The translations under genes and the position numbers were made by a program. A stretch of 64,000 nucleotides of DNA. Source: BP-133 sp040756995 (GTDB lineage Bacteria > Actinomycetota > Acidimicrobiia > IMCC26256 > BP-133). A model generated the notes under the pieces. That model did no database searches. It worked only from the letters and a program-made list of their open reading frames with translations, and was not told the DNA's origin. Positions 26,625 to 35,582 of this stretch are shown in pieces. The stretch is from NCBI GenBank assembly GCA_040756995.1, contig JBFLYK010000001.1, positions 62,001-126,000 on the forward strand. The letters run 5' to 3'. Positions within the stretch are counted from its first letter, which is position 1. Each line of letters starts with the position of its first letter.

Positions 26625-27308
26625 CTACCGCAGTTCCTCCCCCGCGGTCCAGTTCCCCAGGATCAGACCCACACAGGCGTCGGCGAGCGTCTCGATTTCG
26701 TCCTGTCCGGGGCGGAACCACTTGTAGGACCAGGTGGCCATGCCCAGGATGGCCTGGGTGGCATAGCGGGGTTCGATGTCGCTGATGGCGCCGGCGACGG
26801 CGGACTTGACGGCAGATTGGTAGGCGGCCAGGTAGCGGCGTTCCCGGGCGCGGATCTGCTCTTCGTAGTCGGGTTCGAGGCGGGGGCGGTGGTCGAAGAA
26901 AACGGTGAAGAGTGTCGGTTCGGACGCCACGGTGATGACCTGGTGACGGATGAGCGCTTCGAGGCGCTCCACCGGATCCTCGATCCGGAGGTGCTCGTCG
27001 AGTTTGGACAGGGCGACGTCGAGGGCCCGCTCGAAGATCATGTGGAGGAGGTTGGCTTTGGATTGGACGTAGTAGTAGAGGCTGGCCCGGCGCAGGTCGA
27101 GGGCGTCGGCCACATCGTCGAGCGTCCCGGCGTCATATCCCTTCTCGTGAAACACGGCGGCGGCGGCGACGATGATCTCCTCCCGCCGGGCCACGTACTC
27201 GGGGCTCGGCTCCGTGAGCCGCGGCCGTCCCGGCCCACGCCGCTTGGGAGCACCGTCGTCAGCGACCGTTGTCAAAACCTCGCCATCGTCTCTGAACAGG
27301 AGAATCAC
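26625..27308 (-). CDS. TetR-family transcriptional regulator, copy A
   Basis: 227 residues. Basic GPGRPRL leads into the TetR DNA-binding domain at about residues 38-90 (VARREEIIVAAAAVFHEKGY, LDDVADALDLRRASLYYYVQ). The C-terminal ligand/dimer domain contains FFDHRPRLEPDYEEQIRARE. It closely resembles the TetR at 50172-50897. TetR proteins of CoA-ester pathways usually repress until an acyl-CoA binds. Likely targets are the TCTACCG-type palindromes in this window. It overlaps the upstream amidohydrolase gene by 4 bp. Confidence 0.88.
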   Translation of the reverse strand: MILLFRDDGEVLTTVADDGAPKRRGPGRPRLTEPSPEYVARREEIIVAAAAVFHEKGYDAGTLDDVADALDLRRASLYYYVQSKANLLHMIFERALDVALSKLDEHLRIEDPVERLEALIRHQVITVASEPTLFTVFFDHRPRLEPDYEEQIRARERRYLAAYQSAVKSAVAGAISDIEPRYATQAILGMATWSYKWFRPGQDEIETLADACVGLILGNWTAGEELR

Positions 27309-29014
27309 CTCATCGAAAGGGCCGGCGTCGGGAGCGGGACTGGTGGCTGAAGCACCTCGCCGGTCTTCACGTGGACGACCCCGGCCGGGCTGAGACGAAT
27401 ATCGGGAAGGACGGCCAAGCTCAGGAAGAGGAGCAGATACGGAAGCGGGACCGGGGGGCTCTGCTCGAGTGTCGCTTCCAGGCCGGTCAACTTCGCCGCG
27501 AGGATCTCGAGGGGGCCGTCGTACAGGCGGCCGAGCACGGTCAGGGGCAACTCGGCGTCGGGCGTCACGATCCCGCCGCCCAGTGCGACAACCCGCCGGT
27601 AGGCGGCGACCATGGCCTGAAGGTCGTGTCCGAGCAGCAGGATGTCGCGCGACCCGGTGAAGGACGATACGAGCGCCCGCAACCGGAGGCCGCGCAGGAT
27701 GCCTCCTGTGATCCAGTCTCCCCGGCGGGAGACGAGGGCGACGTAGGAGGCGTCGAACGGGAGCGGACCTTCGATGCTGGCCGCAGCCCGAGTGATGACA
27801 CCCTCCAACGTCATGGTCGGGCCGGCTCGGCAGACATCGGCGACGGTCCGATCATCCAGCGTTGCCGGTAGCAGACCCTCATCCTCGAGGTTGCGCCAGG
27901 TGACCGCACCGTCCGCGGCCCGTTCGGAAATAACCGGGCGACCGTCGGTCACGACGAGGCGCGGAGTAAATGATCCGACTGACTCCACGACGACGAGGTC
28001 GGCGCAGCGGCCGGGGGCGATTCCACCCAGGTGGGCGTCGAGCCCAAGGTAGACGGCGGGATGGAGCGACCCCATCCGGACGGCGGTGACCGGGTCGAGG
28101 CCAGCGGCCACCACACTGTGGATGACGGCGTCGAGGTGCCCGGCGGCGAGGTCGCTCGGTATCGGGCCGTCGGTGGTGAGCATCACCCTGTCGGTGGGAA
28201 GACCCGAGGCGACCAGGCCGGCGGCGAGTTCTGGCCCGTCGAGTCGCAGGCTCGAGTGACGCAGCATCACCCAGTAGCCGAGACGCAGTCGTTGCTCCAC
28301 TTCGTTGGGGGTGATGGCCTCGTGGTCAGCGCTGATGCCGGCGCAAGCCAGGGCGCCCAGCGTCCGGGGTGAAGTCCCGGCGCAGTGGCCATCCACCCGA
28401 AGACCGGCGTCGATGACCGCCTCGGTGAATGTCACGATCCGCTCATCGCCGGCCAGGAGGCGGGGCCAGGCGGTCAACTCTCCGCTCCCCACCACGCCGG
28501 GGACCCCCTCGAGGAGTCGGGCCAGCCGTTCTGTCGACAATCGCTCGGCCTCCAGGGGGAGGAGACCATCGAGGCAACCTCGCAGGTTCCACAGGAACTT
28601 GACCGACGCTCCCGCCATCGCTTCGAGGACCCCGACCAGGACGTCGTCGTCGAGGGACAGGAGCAGGAAGGCGATGTCGGCCGATACCGTGGTGGTGCCG
28701 TGGGTGATGTAGGCGGGAACCGCGGCGCCGGGCGTGTAGAGGATGTCGGGGTGGCAGTGGGGCTCGATGAGGCCCGGAGCGACAACGGCGCCGTCGACAT
28801 CGAGAACCGCTTGTGCCTCTCGGTCTTCGGGATCACCCACCCAGGCGATCCGCCCGCCGGCGATGCCGACGGCCCCCGGCTCGAGACGGCTCGTGTAGAC
28901 GTTCAGGATCGCGCCGCCGCGCACGACGAGGTCGGCGGGGACCCGTCCGGCCGCGACGTCCACGACATGGCGCCGCGCCACGGAATCGAGTCGCAGGCGG
29001 GCGGGGAGGCGCAC
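27305..29014 (-). CDS. Adenine-deaminase-type amidohydrolase
   Basis: 569 residues with the layout of bacterial adenine deaminase: an N-terminal amidohydrolase barrel opening with GGAILNVYTSRLEPGAVGIA and the metal-binding EPHCHPD (instead of the usual HxHIES), then THGTTT, VDGHCAGTSP, ADHEA and LTTDGP, and a C-terminal domain with LGHDLQAMVAA. The altered first motif suggests a different substrate from adenine. It is translationally coupled to the tetR gene and follows a small gene and a CoA ligase on the same strand, so hydrolysis of a ring or amide in the island's substrate is possible. Family certain, substrate not. Confidence 0.8.
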   Translation of the reverse strand: MRLPARLRLDSVARRHVVDVAAGRVPADLVVRGGAILNVYTSRLEPGAVGIAGGRIAWVGDPEDREAQAVLDVDGAVVAPGLIEPHCHPDILYTPGAAVPAYITHGTTTVSADIAFLLLSLDDDVLVGVLEAMAGASVKFLWNLRGCLDGLLPLEAERLSTERLARLLEGVPGVVGSGELTAWPRLLAGDERIVTFTEAVIDAGLRVDGHCAGTSPRTLGALACAGISADHEAITPNEVEQRLRLGYWVMLRHSSLRLDGPELAAGLVASGLPTDRVMLTTDGPIPSDLAAGHLDAVIHSVVAAGLDPVTAVRMGSLHPAVYLGLDAHLGGIAPGRCADLVVVESVGSFTPRLVVTDGRPVISERAADGAVTWRNLEDEGLLPATLDDRTVADVCRAGPTMTLEGVITRAAASIEGPLPFDASYVALVSRRGDWITGGILRGLRLRALVSSFTGSRDILLLGHDLQAMVAAYRRVVALGGGIVTPDAELPLTVLGRLYDGPLEILAAKLTGLEATLEQSPPVPLPYLLLFLSLAVLPDIRLSPAGVVHVKTGEVLQPPVPLPTPALSMR

Positions 29015-29016
29015 TC

Positions 29017-29223
29017 CTAGCCGTCCTCCGGGAGGAGGTGCTCCGTGTAGCCGTAGTAGCCCAGAGCCAAGAACAGGTACACGTCGGCCAGGCGGAGCGC
29101 CCGCTCCACCGCTGGGCTCATCGCCGCTGCCTGCTCCTGCAGCAACCGCTGCCGGAGCCCCAGCAGCCGGTCGAGCTGGGCCTCCTGATCCTGGCTCAGC
29201 AGTGCGGACCCGGCTGTCGTCAT
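29017..29223 (-). CDS. Small protein coupled to the PaaK-like ligase
   Basis: 68 residues, mainly helical (LDRLLGLRQRLLQEQAAAM) ending in a conserved LADVYLFLALGYYGYTEHLL. The ATG at 29223 overlaps the ligase start/stop region by 4 bp. A fragment of a homologue (LTDVYLFLALGYFGYTERLL) sits at 50986-51100 in the other gene cluster, which shows it is a real, conserved gene. I do not recognise the family. It may be a small subunit or chaperone of the ligase or amidohydrolase. Confidence 0.7.
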   Translation of the reverse strand: MTTAGSALLSQDQEAQLDRLLGLRQRLLQEQAAAMSPAVERALRLADVYLFLALGYYGYTEHLLPEDG

Positions 29224-30596
29224 GTCGTGCCTCCCAGGGTCATCTGCGGGCGGGCTTCCACCGGGCGCTCGTCGAAGATCCGCTTGGACTTGAGCTGGTA
29301 ACGGGGCAGCTCGCCGGGGGTCAGCACTTCGGTCTCGAGACCGACGCCGAGGTGGGTCCGCAGGTGTCCGGCGAGGGACTGGGCGAGTTCCTGGCGATCG
29401 GCAGAGGAGTCGGCCGCCTCGACCCGGACCAGCATGCGGTCCATGCCGCTCGTCTGGGTGATGTGGAGTTCGTAGTGGTTGGTGAGCCCGGAAACCTCGC
29501 CGAGGAGGTTCTCGACGGCGGTGGGGTAGACGTTCACGCCGCGAACGGTGACCATGAAGTCGGTGCGGCCCAGGACGGTGGCCGGCAAGTGGGCCCATGT
29601 CCAGCCGCAGCCGTGATCGGGACATTCGTCGCGGCGAACGAGGTCGTGGGTGCGGTACTTGATGAACGGCTGGGTGAAGTGGGTGTAGCTGGTGATGACG
29701 TGCTCTCCGACGCCCCCGGGCTCGCTGACCGGATCGCCCGTTTCGGGGTCGACGACATAAGAATGGCACGCGTCCTCCACGACGTGGACTCCGCCGGCCC
29801 ATTCCCGACAGGACTGGGCGACGAAGAGCGCCTCACCGACGCCGTAGGCATCGAAGACGTGCTCCGTTCCCCAGGCTTCCTGCAGCCGCCGGCGCGTGAC
29901 CGGGATCGAGAACCCGGACTCGCCACCTCCGGCGATCATCCGCACCCCGGCGTCGCGCACGTCGAGGCCCTCGGCCTCGGCCAGCTCAGCCAGGTGGAGC
30001 AGGTACGTGGGGGTACCGGTGACGATGGTCGGGCGACGGTCCAAGATCTTGCGCACTCGCTCGATGCCCGGCAGGCCCCCGCCCGAGACGACGGTGAGTC
30101 CCAGGTCACGGGCGCCCCAGTAGAAGCTCCACAGGCCGATCCACATTCCGAAGTCGAAGCAGAAGAACATGGAGTCACCGGGGCGAATCCCGAAGTCCCA
30201 CAGTCCGTAGCAGTACTGGGATCCGGCTTTTTGCAGTTCGTACTGTGTAAAAACCTCGTTCAGGAAGCGCCCGGTGGTGCCCGTCGTGTGGAAATACTGC
30301 TGCCAGTGCTCCTGGCGTAGGGCCAGTCCGCCGATCCCGGCCGGGTTTTCGTCCTGGTCGGCCAGGTACTGGGGTTTGTCGGTGAACGGCAGGCGGTGGT
30401 GGAAGTCGTCCCAGGTCCGGATGTCCGATGGCTTCACACCCGCGTCGTCGTAGATGCGGCGGTGGAGCGGCGAGTGCTCGTAGGCCCACCCCACGAGATT
30501 GCAGATGCGCTGGAGGTGGAGCGCATCGAGCACCTCACGAGGTGCCGTCTGGGTGGCCTTGTTCCAGTACCGATCGTTGTCGCCCGGGACAGTCAT
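29220..30596 (-). CDS. PaaK-like CoA ligase, second type
   Basis: 458 residues of the phenylacetate-CoA ligase branch of adenylate-forming enzymes. Recognisable parts are YFHTTGTTGRF (P-loop), TGTPTYLLHLAELA, YGVGEALF, YRTHDLVRRDE and GRTDFMVTVRGVNVYPTAVE with the C-terminal lid. It differs from the 24952/48771 type and is nearly identical in design to the third copy at 38376-39773. It activates an aromatic or cyclic acid to its CoA thioester. The start is 35 bp downstream of a 33-bp palindromic operator. Confidence 0.87.
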   Translation of the reverse strand: MTVPGDNDRYWNKATQTAPREVLDALHLQRICNLVGWAYEHSPLHRRIYDDAGVKPSDIRTWDDFHHRLPFTDKPQYLADQDENPAGIGGLALRQEHWQQYFHTTGTTGRFLNEVFTQYELQKAGSQYCYGLWDFGIRPGDSMFFCFDFGMWIGLWSFYWGARDLGLTVVSGGGLPGIERVRKILDRRPTIVTGTPTYLLHLAELAEAEGLDVRDAGVRMIAGGGESGFSIPVTRRRLQEAWGTEHVFDAYGVGEALFVAQSCREWAGGVHVVEDACHSYVVDPETGDPVSEPGGVGEHVITSYTHFTQPFIKYRTHDLVRRDECPDHGCGWTWAHLPATVLGRTDFMVTVRGVNVYPTAVENLLGEVSGLTNHYELHITQTSGMDRMLVRVEAADSSADRQELAQSLAGHLRTHLGVGLETEVLTPGELPRYQLKSKRIFDERPVEARPQMTLGGTT

Positions 30597-30630
30597 GCCA
30601 CCCTCCCGTCAAGGCCCACGGCTCCTCACA

Positions 30631-30663
30631 TTGACTCTACCGTCGCAACGGTAGAATAATCAA
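30631..30663. promoter_or_regulatory. TetR-type operator with overlapping promoter
   Basis: A perfect palindrome TCTACCGT-CGCA-ACGGTAGA (30636-30655) inside a 33-bp block that starts TTGACT and ends AATAATCAA. A block of the same length differing at only six positions lies at 51208-51240. TTGACT and the TAGAAT/AATAAT stretch could serve as -35 and -10 for the plus-strand gene. It lies between the divergent ligase and paaD remnants. Confidence 0.75.
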
Positions 30664-30723
30664 CGGCGCAGGGGGATTGCGCCTGGCGTCCTCCGGGAGG
30701 AGCGGAATGGCCGGGATCTACCG

Positions 30724-31088
30724 GTGACGCAGCCGGTGCAGGCGACCGAAGCCGAAATCCGGGCGGCCCTGGCCGGGGTCGAGGATCCCGAGGTGCCCGT
30801 CACTCTTGCCGACCTCGGCGTCCTGCGCTCGGTGGAGGTGTCCGAGCAGCGGGTGGTCGTTCACCTCGCCCCCACCCGCCTGGGATGCCCCGGGCGGACC
30901 GAAATGGCCCGTCGGGTGTCCGGAGCGGTGCGGACGGTCGCCCCCGGCGCCGACGCCCGGGTCGAGTGGGACATGGTCGGCTGGCGGCCGGAGGAGATCA
31001 CCGGCCGGGGCGAGCAGGCGCTGGCCGACTTCGGGTATGCCGTCCTCGCCGGTGGTCTGCGCTGCCCCTACTGCCGCTCGGAGGACAT
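30724..31088 (+). pseudogene. paaD: paaD copy A, 3' truncated
   Basis: Starts normally (VTQPVQATEAEIRAALAGVE) and follows the intact PaaD at 53275-53748 through LAPTRLGCPGRTEM to CPYCRSED, where it stops matching inside the first half of the C-terminal zinc ribbon. The sequence then becomes the inside of an acyl-CoA dehydrogenase in another frame. PaaD is thought to help mature or assemble the epoxidase. Here the second CxxC pair is missing. Confidence 0.85.
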
Positions 31089-31984
31089 CGGAGTCCCTCC
31101 AGGAGCGTTACCTCCCGGAGGTGATCGCGGGGCGGCGGCTCATTGGCATCTCGATCACCGAGGAGCGGGCGGGATCCTCGCTGGCCGAGACGGAGACGAC
31201 GGCCAAGCTGGACGACGGCTACGTGGTGCTGTCGGGTCGCAAGGCCTTCACGACCGGAGGACGCGACTTCGGTTCCTTCCTGGTGATGGCCCGCTTCGGC
31301 GGGACCGGTGTGCGTGGGCTGGGCGGTGTCATCGTTGACACAGAGACGCCAGGTTTCTCGGTCGAACGCACCATTCCCAAGATGGGCGGGAACGCGATCG
31401 AGGAGGCAGCCATTCGCTTCGACGGGTGCCGTGTCCCCGCCGACCAGGTCCTCGCTCCCGGCGATCCTCAGTCGACCTCGGGCTTCAAGCTCATGATGCA
31501 GGCCTACAACCAGCTCCGGTGCGGCATCGCCGCGATCTGCCTCGGGGTTGCCCAAGCCGCCCTCGACGAGATCGGAACCCACCTCACCACGCGCCATCAG
31601 TCCGGGGTGCCCTTGGCCTCCTTCCAGGGTCTGCGCTGGCGGGTCGCGGAGCTGGCGGCCGATCTCGAGGCGGCCCGGTTGCTCACGTACCGGGCCGCTC
31701 AACTATCCGACGCGCTCGGCTTCCCGACCCAGTACGAGACGGCCCTGGCCAAGTTGGCCGCTTCCCGGCTGGCAGTGCAGGCGGCCGATGAGGCCGTCCA
31801 GATGCTGGGCTGGCGGGGGGTGGCCCGGGAGTTCCCCGCAGAGCGCCGTTACCGAGAGGTGCGCGGCTGGACGATTGCCGGGGGAACGACAGAGGCGCTG
31901 TTGGAAGTGGTGGGCGCCAGGGTTCTGCGGCACTACGCCCCGGATGCTGATACAGGGAACGGGCATCGCCCGTCTCCGCCATGA
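31089..31984 (+). pseudogene. Acyl-CoA dehydrogenase, N-terminus missing
   Basis: About 298 residues beginning in the middle of the fold: GISITEERAGSSLAETETTA (FAD-binding middle domain), SGRKAFTTGGRDFGSF, then the C-terminal helical domain with QMLGWRGVAREFPAERRYRE and IAGGTTEALLEVVGARVL. It lacks the N-terminal 85-100 residues and has no start of its own: the upstream sequence is paaD in a different frame. A deletion fused the two genes. Unlikely to be made as a working enzyme. Confidence 0.82.
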
Positions 31985-32010
31985 TCATGTCGAACCCGGG
32001 GGAGGAACCC

Positions 32011-33075
32011 ATGTCGAATTCACCCAGAGATTGGTGGGGCGGTGGGGAGAGTCGCGGGGGCATGATGCGACCGTCGGTGGTGGTCCTCGGAGCCGATCTC
32101 GCCACGCTCGCTTCCCTGGCTCGCCGGGCCGAGGCGGCGGGGTTCGAGTCGGCGTGGGCGACCGAGTTCTACGACCGGTCCGCCACCATCAGTTTGGCAT
32201 CAATGGCCGCCACCACCTCGACGATCGGTCTGGGGAGCGGCATCGCTTACGGACTGGGCCGCAGCCCGCTCGTCCTCGCCGCCGAGGCTCGTGACCTGGA
32301 TGAACTCTCTGACGGTCGCCTCGTGCTCGGTCTCGGTACCGGCACGCGACGCATGCAGGCAGACTGGCACGGCCTCGACCCCGAGCATCCCGCGCCGAAG
32401 ATGGAAGAGCTCGTACCTCTGCTGCGCAGTTTGTGGGCGCTGCACGAATCGCCCGTCCACCACGACGGCCGGTTCTTCCGCACGCATGTCGAACCCATCG
32501 CGGCCGTGGCCCCACCCCGCCGTCCCACGATCCCCATTTACCTCGCGGGGGTCGGGCGCCGAATGGTGGAGGCGGCGGGCCGCGTGGGCGACGGGCTCGT
32601 CGGTCACCCGCTGTTCACGCCGGAGTACGCGGGTGAAGTGGTCCGACCGGCCCTGGCGCGGGGGGCAGAACGAGGCGGGCGCGACCCCGCCGTGCCCATA
32701 GCGGGCTGTGTCATCTGCGCCATCTCCGACAGCCCCGGCCGAGCCAGGGAGGAAGTTGCCGCCCAGATCGGTTTCTACTCCACCGTGAAGAGCTATGACT
32801 CGATCCACCGTCTCCATGGCTTCGAGGGCGAGGTGGACGCGATCCGCCAAGCCTTCTTTCGTCAGGATGCGAAGGCCATGACCGCGGCGGTAAGCGATCG
32901 CATGCTCGACGCCATGGCCGTATTCGGGACCCCTGAAGAGGCTCGCCAACGATTTGCTGCCCGCTTTGATGGTGTGTACGAGCGACCCCTCCTCTACTCG
33001 CCCAGCTTCGGTCTCGAGCACTCTCGTCTGGTTGAGAACCTGGACGCTCTCGTTGAAACGTTCGGCGCAGAGTGA
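32011..33075 (+). CDS. LLM-family flavin/F420-dependent oxidoreductase
   Basis: 354 residues of the luciferase-like TIM-barrel family: ARRAEAAGFESAWATEFYDR, STIGLGSGIAYGLGRSPLVL, LSDGRLVLGLGTGTRRMQ and PIYLAGVGRRMVEAAGRVGD. The single-subunit size and LGLGTGT loop resemble F420-dependent reductases of actinobacteria. I chose the ATG at 32011, which follows GGGGGAGGAA; ATGs at 31981 and 31987 overlap the upstream remnant. Possibly a redox step on the island's substrate. Confidence 0.85.
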   Translation: MSNSPRDWWGGGESRGGMMRPSVVVLGADLATLASLARRAEAAGFESAWATEFYDRSATISLASMAATTSTIGLGSGIAYGLGRSPLVLAAEARDLDELSDGRLVLGLGTGTRRMQADWHGLDPEHPAPKMEELVPLLRSLWALHESPVHHDGRFFRTHVEPIAAVAPPRRPTIPIYLAGVGRRMVEAAGRVGDGLVGHPLFTPEYAGEVVRPALARGAERGGRDPAVPIAGCVICAISDSPGRAREEVAAQIGFYSTVKSYDSIHRLHGFEGEVDAIRQAFFRQDAKAMTAAVSDRMLDAMAVFGTPEEARQRFAARFDGVYERPLLYSPSFGLEHSRLVENLDALVETFGAE

Positions 33076-33093
33076 GCGGTCCCGGGGAGTCGA

Positions 33094-33345
33094 TCAGTAC
33101 ACGCCATCCAGCTTGGCATGGTCCCAGGAGGCGACGCGTTCACGCTTGACGATGATTGCCACGCGCTTGGGGGCCATCGCCGGGACCGCGGCCAGCGCCA
33201 GCTCCCCGCCACCAGCGTGCGCGATGACCTGCCGCCCGATCTCCGCCACCCGCTCGGTGTCCCAGACGAGCTCGGCGCGGCCGGTGATCTGAACTCCCCG
33301 GAGCTGCACCGAAGCAGGGTGCTTCATCCTCCCTTCCCCCGACGG
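33094..33345 (-). pseudogene. PPOX-fold protein copy A, C-terminal remnant
   Basis: ELRGVQI-like LRGVQITGRAELVWDTERVA, then VPAMAPKRVAIIVKRERVAS and WDHAKLDGVY matches the end of the intact protein at 54852-55307 (LRGVQIGGIAVLVEDAETVR, WDHSKLLGAY). The FMN/F420-binding N-terminal half is missing; upstream sequence is unrelated. A dead duplicate. Confidence 0.78.
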
Positions 33346-33609
33346 CCTGCTTGTCACGTCGGAGGGGGAGGGGCGCTGCCCACAGCCATCCGGGTCGAGA
33401 GCCGCCATGTGATCGATGTCACCCAGCTGCGCCTGGCGGGCCGGGCGCTCATCACCGGACCCCTGGGGCGACAAGAAATTCTGGGGTTTCTTACGCGACA
33501 TCGCCTCGCTCAAAGTGGTGATCAAGGGGCTGATCTCCCATTACGTCAACACGATGCGCTCCAGCGGCGCCGGTTGCGGGAGCAGCTGGCGGCTCGACCG
33601 GAGGGTCCT
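33346..33609. other. Degenerate stretch, origin uncertain
   Basis: A plus-strand frame contains WGDKKFWGFLRDIASLKVVI, which looks like real protein but I cannot place it. The frame has no ribosome site and its start lies in shuffled sequence. Probably a fragment of a deleted gene. Confidence 0.3.
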
Positions 33610-34371
33610 CTAGCGGGCGTTCCGTCTGCGCTCGAGAAAGGCGTCGCGGGCGCGGCGGAAGACCTCGCGCCGGCCGAGTTCGTCCTGGATACGCGCTTCG
33701 CGCTCGATGACCTCGGGCAGCGACAGGCCAGTGGCGTCATGCAGCAGCCGATAGACCTCCGAGGCGGCGAGCGGGTCATGGGTGGCGAAGCTCCGGGCCA
33801 GGTCGACCGCTTGATTCACGACCTCGCCGTCGTCGACCACCAGGTCGGCGAGCCCAAGCCGGCACGCCGCATCGGCATCGAGGCGCTCGCCCGAGCTGAT
33901 CCACCGGTAGGCGGGCCCCGCTCCCAGGATCCGGCTGAGAAAATAGCTCGCGCCGCCGTCCGGTATGAGACCGACCTGCAGGAAGGCCCCGGCGAAGACT
34001 GCGGAACGGGAAGCCACGCGGGCGTGGCAGGCGAGGGCCAGGCTCAGGCCCAGTCCGGCCACAGCCCCGTTCACGGCGGCGACGACGGGAAAGCGGCTGG
34101 CGTGGAGCGCCATGGCCAGTGGGCCGAACCAGCGCCGGAGGTTGTCCCCCATCGACTCCTCCTGCCGGACCTCCGTGAGATCGAAACCGGCGCAGAACGC
34201 CCGTCCCGCTCCGGTGATCACCATGGCGGCCACGTCGCCTCCGAGCGAGCAGTCCCTCAGGCGGTCGTGGATGGCGGTCGCCGCCTCCCGGGTCAGGGCG
34301 TTGGCCGCCGAAGGGTTCTCCATGGTGAGCACGAGCACATCGCCACGACGGTCTTCGAGGATCGACATCAA
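33610..34371 (-). CDS. Enoyl-CoA hydratase/isomerase family protein
   Basis: 253 residues of the crotonase fold. The oxyanion-hole segments are GRAFCAGFDLTEVR and VNGAVAGLGLSLALACH; FLQVGLIPDGGASYFLSRIL carries the position of the catalytic acid. It resembles PaaG/PaaF-type hydratases acting on CoA esters in ring-cleavage or beta-oxidation. It stands alone on the minus strand with a divergent promoter region upstream. Confidence 0.88.
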   Translation of the reverse strand: MMSILEDRRGDVLVLTMENPSAANALTREAATAIHDRLRDCSLGGDVAAMVITGAGRAFCAGFDLTEVRQEESMGDNLRRWFGPLAMALHASRFPVVAAVNGAVAGLGLSLALACHARVASRSAVFAGAFLQVGLIPDGGASYFLSRILGAGPAYRWISSGERLDADAACRLGLADLVVDDGEVVNQAVDLARSFATHDPLAASEVYRLLHDATGLSLPEVIEREARIQDELGRREVFRRARDAFLERRRNAR

Positions 34372-34397
34372 CCTCGCGCCTCCCTGGTCCGCTGAGC

Positions 34398-34457
34398 TTG
34401 ACAGGACTGCATGGCTCCAGTTTCATATGACGAACAAGTTGAAAGAATAAATTCTTT
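34398..34457. promoter_or_regulatory. AT-rich divergent control region with palindrome
   Basis: TTGACA at 34398-34403 is a good -35 for the plus strand. A perfect palindrome AAAGAATAAATTCTTT lies at 34442-34457, preceded by CGAACAAG, a word also present at 37264 in another control region. Probably an operator for a regulator different from the TCTACCG type. Confidence 0.45.
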
Positions 34458-34535
34458 GGTGTGGCTGGGCAACTCGGGTCTTCGACCAAGGAGGCGTCGG
34501 TGTGAAAGAGAGCATGAAGGATCAGACGCTCTTCT

Positions 34536-34804
34536 AGGTTCAATGCACCATCGACGAGCTCAAGCTCGAAGAACTGTCCACTGCCCTAGCGACCGAGACG
34601 GCCAGCCTGTACAAGTGGTGGCCGGCAACGCTCGACTTGTTCGGCCGGTCGGAATCCGCCCGCCAATGGCGCTACGTCGAATGGGGGCTCAAGGAGAAGG
34701 GTAACGAGGAGCTGCGCCAGGATTACGTCGCCGAGATGGTGCCGATCCTCCGCTCCCTCAACCTCGAGCCGCCGCCCTATCTGTACAACCGACGGTTCAC
34801 CTGA
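34536..34804 (+). pseudogene. PaaA-like diiron protein, C-terminal remnant
   Basis: The open stretch encodes TLDLFGRSESARQWRYVEWG, then NEELRQDYVAEMVPILRSLN and PYLYNRRFT, matching the end of the protein at 24175-24936 (DMFGTSTGRRQFRYIEWG, NDELRQVYLNHTRPLL). The diiron helices are missing and a stop codon precedes it. Another copy of this oxygenase once existed here. Confidence 0.78.
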
Positions 34805-34820
34805 GCGAGGGGCCACGCAG

Positions 34821-35300
34821 ATGGAGATCGGAGATCTCCAGTTCGGGGCACAGCAGGCGCTGGATCCGAGCAGGAGCGAGGAGCGGGCCAAGGACGTCCT
34901 GGCCACCATGAAGCGGATCGCGGTCGTAGGGGCGTCCAGCAACGAGTTGCGCAAGAGCTACCGCGTGGTCAGGTTCCTGGCCGATCACGGCCTCCAGGTC
35001 GTCCCGCTCGGGGAGGGGCCGACGATTGCCGGGCTTCCGTCCGCACCCGAGCTTGGCTCGGTGGCGCCTGCACCCGATGCGGTCGTGGTGTTCTGCACCC
35101 CCACTGAGGTTGGGCAAACGGCGGTCGACCTGGCGGGAAGCGATGTCGGCGCGGTGTGGTTCCAGGAGGGGCTCATCGACGCGGATGCGGCTCGCCTCCT
35201 GGAAGAAGCGGGCAAGGTCGTCATCATGGACCGCTGCGTAATGCGCGACTACCGGCGGCAGGTGCTGGGCGAGGAAGTGGAGAGCTGGTTCCCGGTATGA
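34821..35300 (+). CDS. CoA-binding domain protein
   Basis: 159 residues with a Rossmann-like CoA-binding fold: RIAVVGASSNELRKSYRVVR is the nucleotide loop, GEGPTIAGLPSAPEL and DAVVVFCTPTEVGQTAVDLA follow, and IMDRCVMRDYRR ends it (the family normally has DRCxxxEH). This YccU-like family binds CoA-type ligands, with no defined reaction. Its place among CoA ligases suggests a role in sensing or handling CoA esters. Confidence 0.8.
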   Translation: MEIGDLQFGAQQALDPSRSEERAKDVLATMKRIAVVGASSNELRKSYRVVRFLADHGLQVVPLGEGPTIAGLPSAPELGSVAPAPDAVVVFCTPTEVGQTAVDLAGSDVGAVWFQEGLIDADAARLLEEAGKVVIMDRCVMRDYRRQVLGEEVESWFPV

Positions 35301-35582
35301 GCGGAGAAAGGGGCTCAACGGACTTCAAGGACCTGCTGTGGGACGAGACGGACGATGGGATCGTGACGGTGACGTTCAACCGTCGCGCCGTGTCCCAGAA
35401 GGAGCGGGCCCGGATCTCGGTCATGGTGCAGGCCCATCTGGCCGGCCTTGAGCAGAAGATGAGGCTGCTGACCCGGCTACGACGTGCTCCAGGGGACGGC
35501 CGAACCGGGGCGAGGCGCCGTGCTTGGCCTCAGCCAGGGCCTGGAGCAGACGGGTCAGGCGAAGACACTTCCGCCGGGCTGA
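35297..35582 (+). pseudogene. Fused remnant of two genes, first part crotonase-like
   Basis: Starts with ATG overlapping the previous stop (ATGA) and encodes DFKDLLWDETDDGIVTVTFN, the usual beginning of an enoyl-CoA hydratase. After about 30 codons it changes to SQKERARISVMVQAHLAGLE and then, after a frame change, GYDVLQGTAEPGRGAVLGLS, ending at 35580-35582. The second part is unrecognised. It overlaps the 3' end of the opposite acyl-CoA synthetase gene by 53 bp. A deletion product. Confidence 0.6.

Noticed and set aside
30724..31984. A natural PaaD-acyl-CoA dehydrogenase fusion protein
   Set aside because: The two parts are in different frames and both lack essential portions, so it is a deletion joint.
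33416..33613. A 65-codon plus-strand gene
   Set aside because: It has no ribosome site and no recognisable family, and lies in shuffled remnant sequence; recorded only as degenerate.
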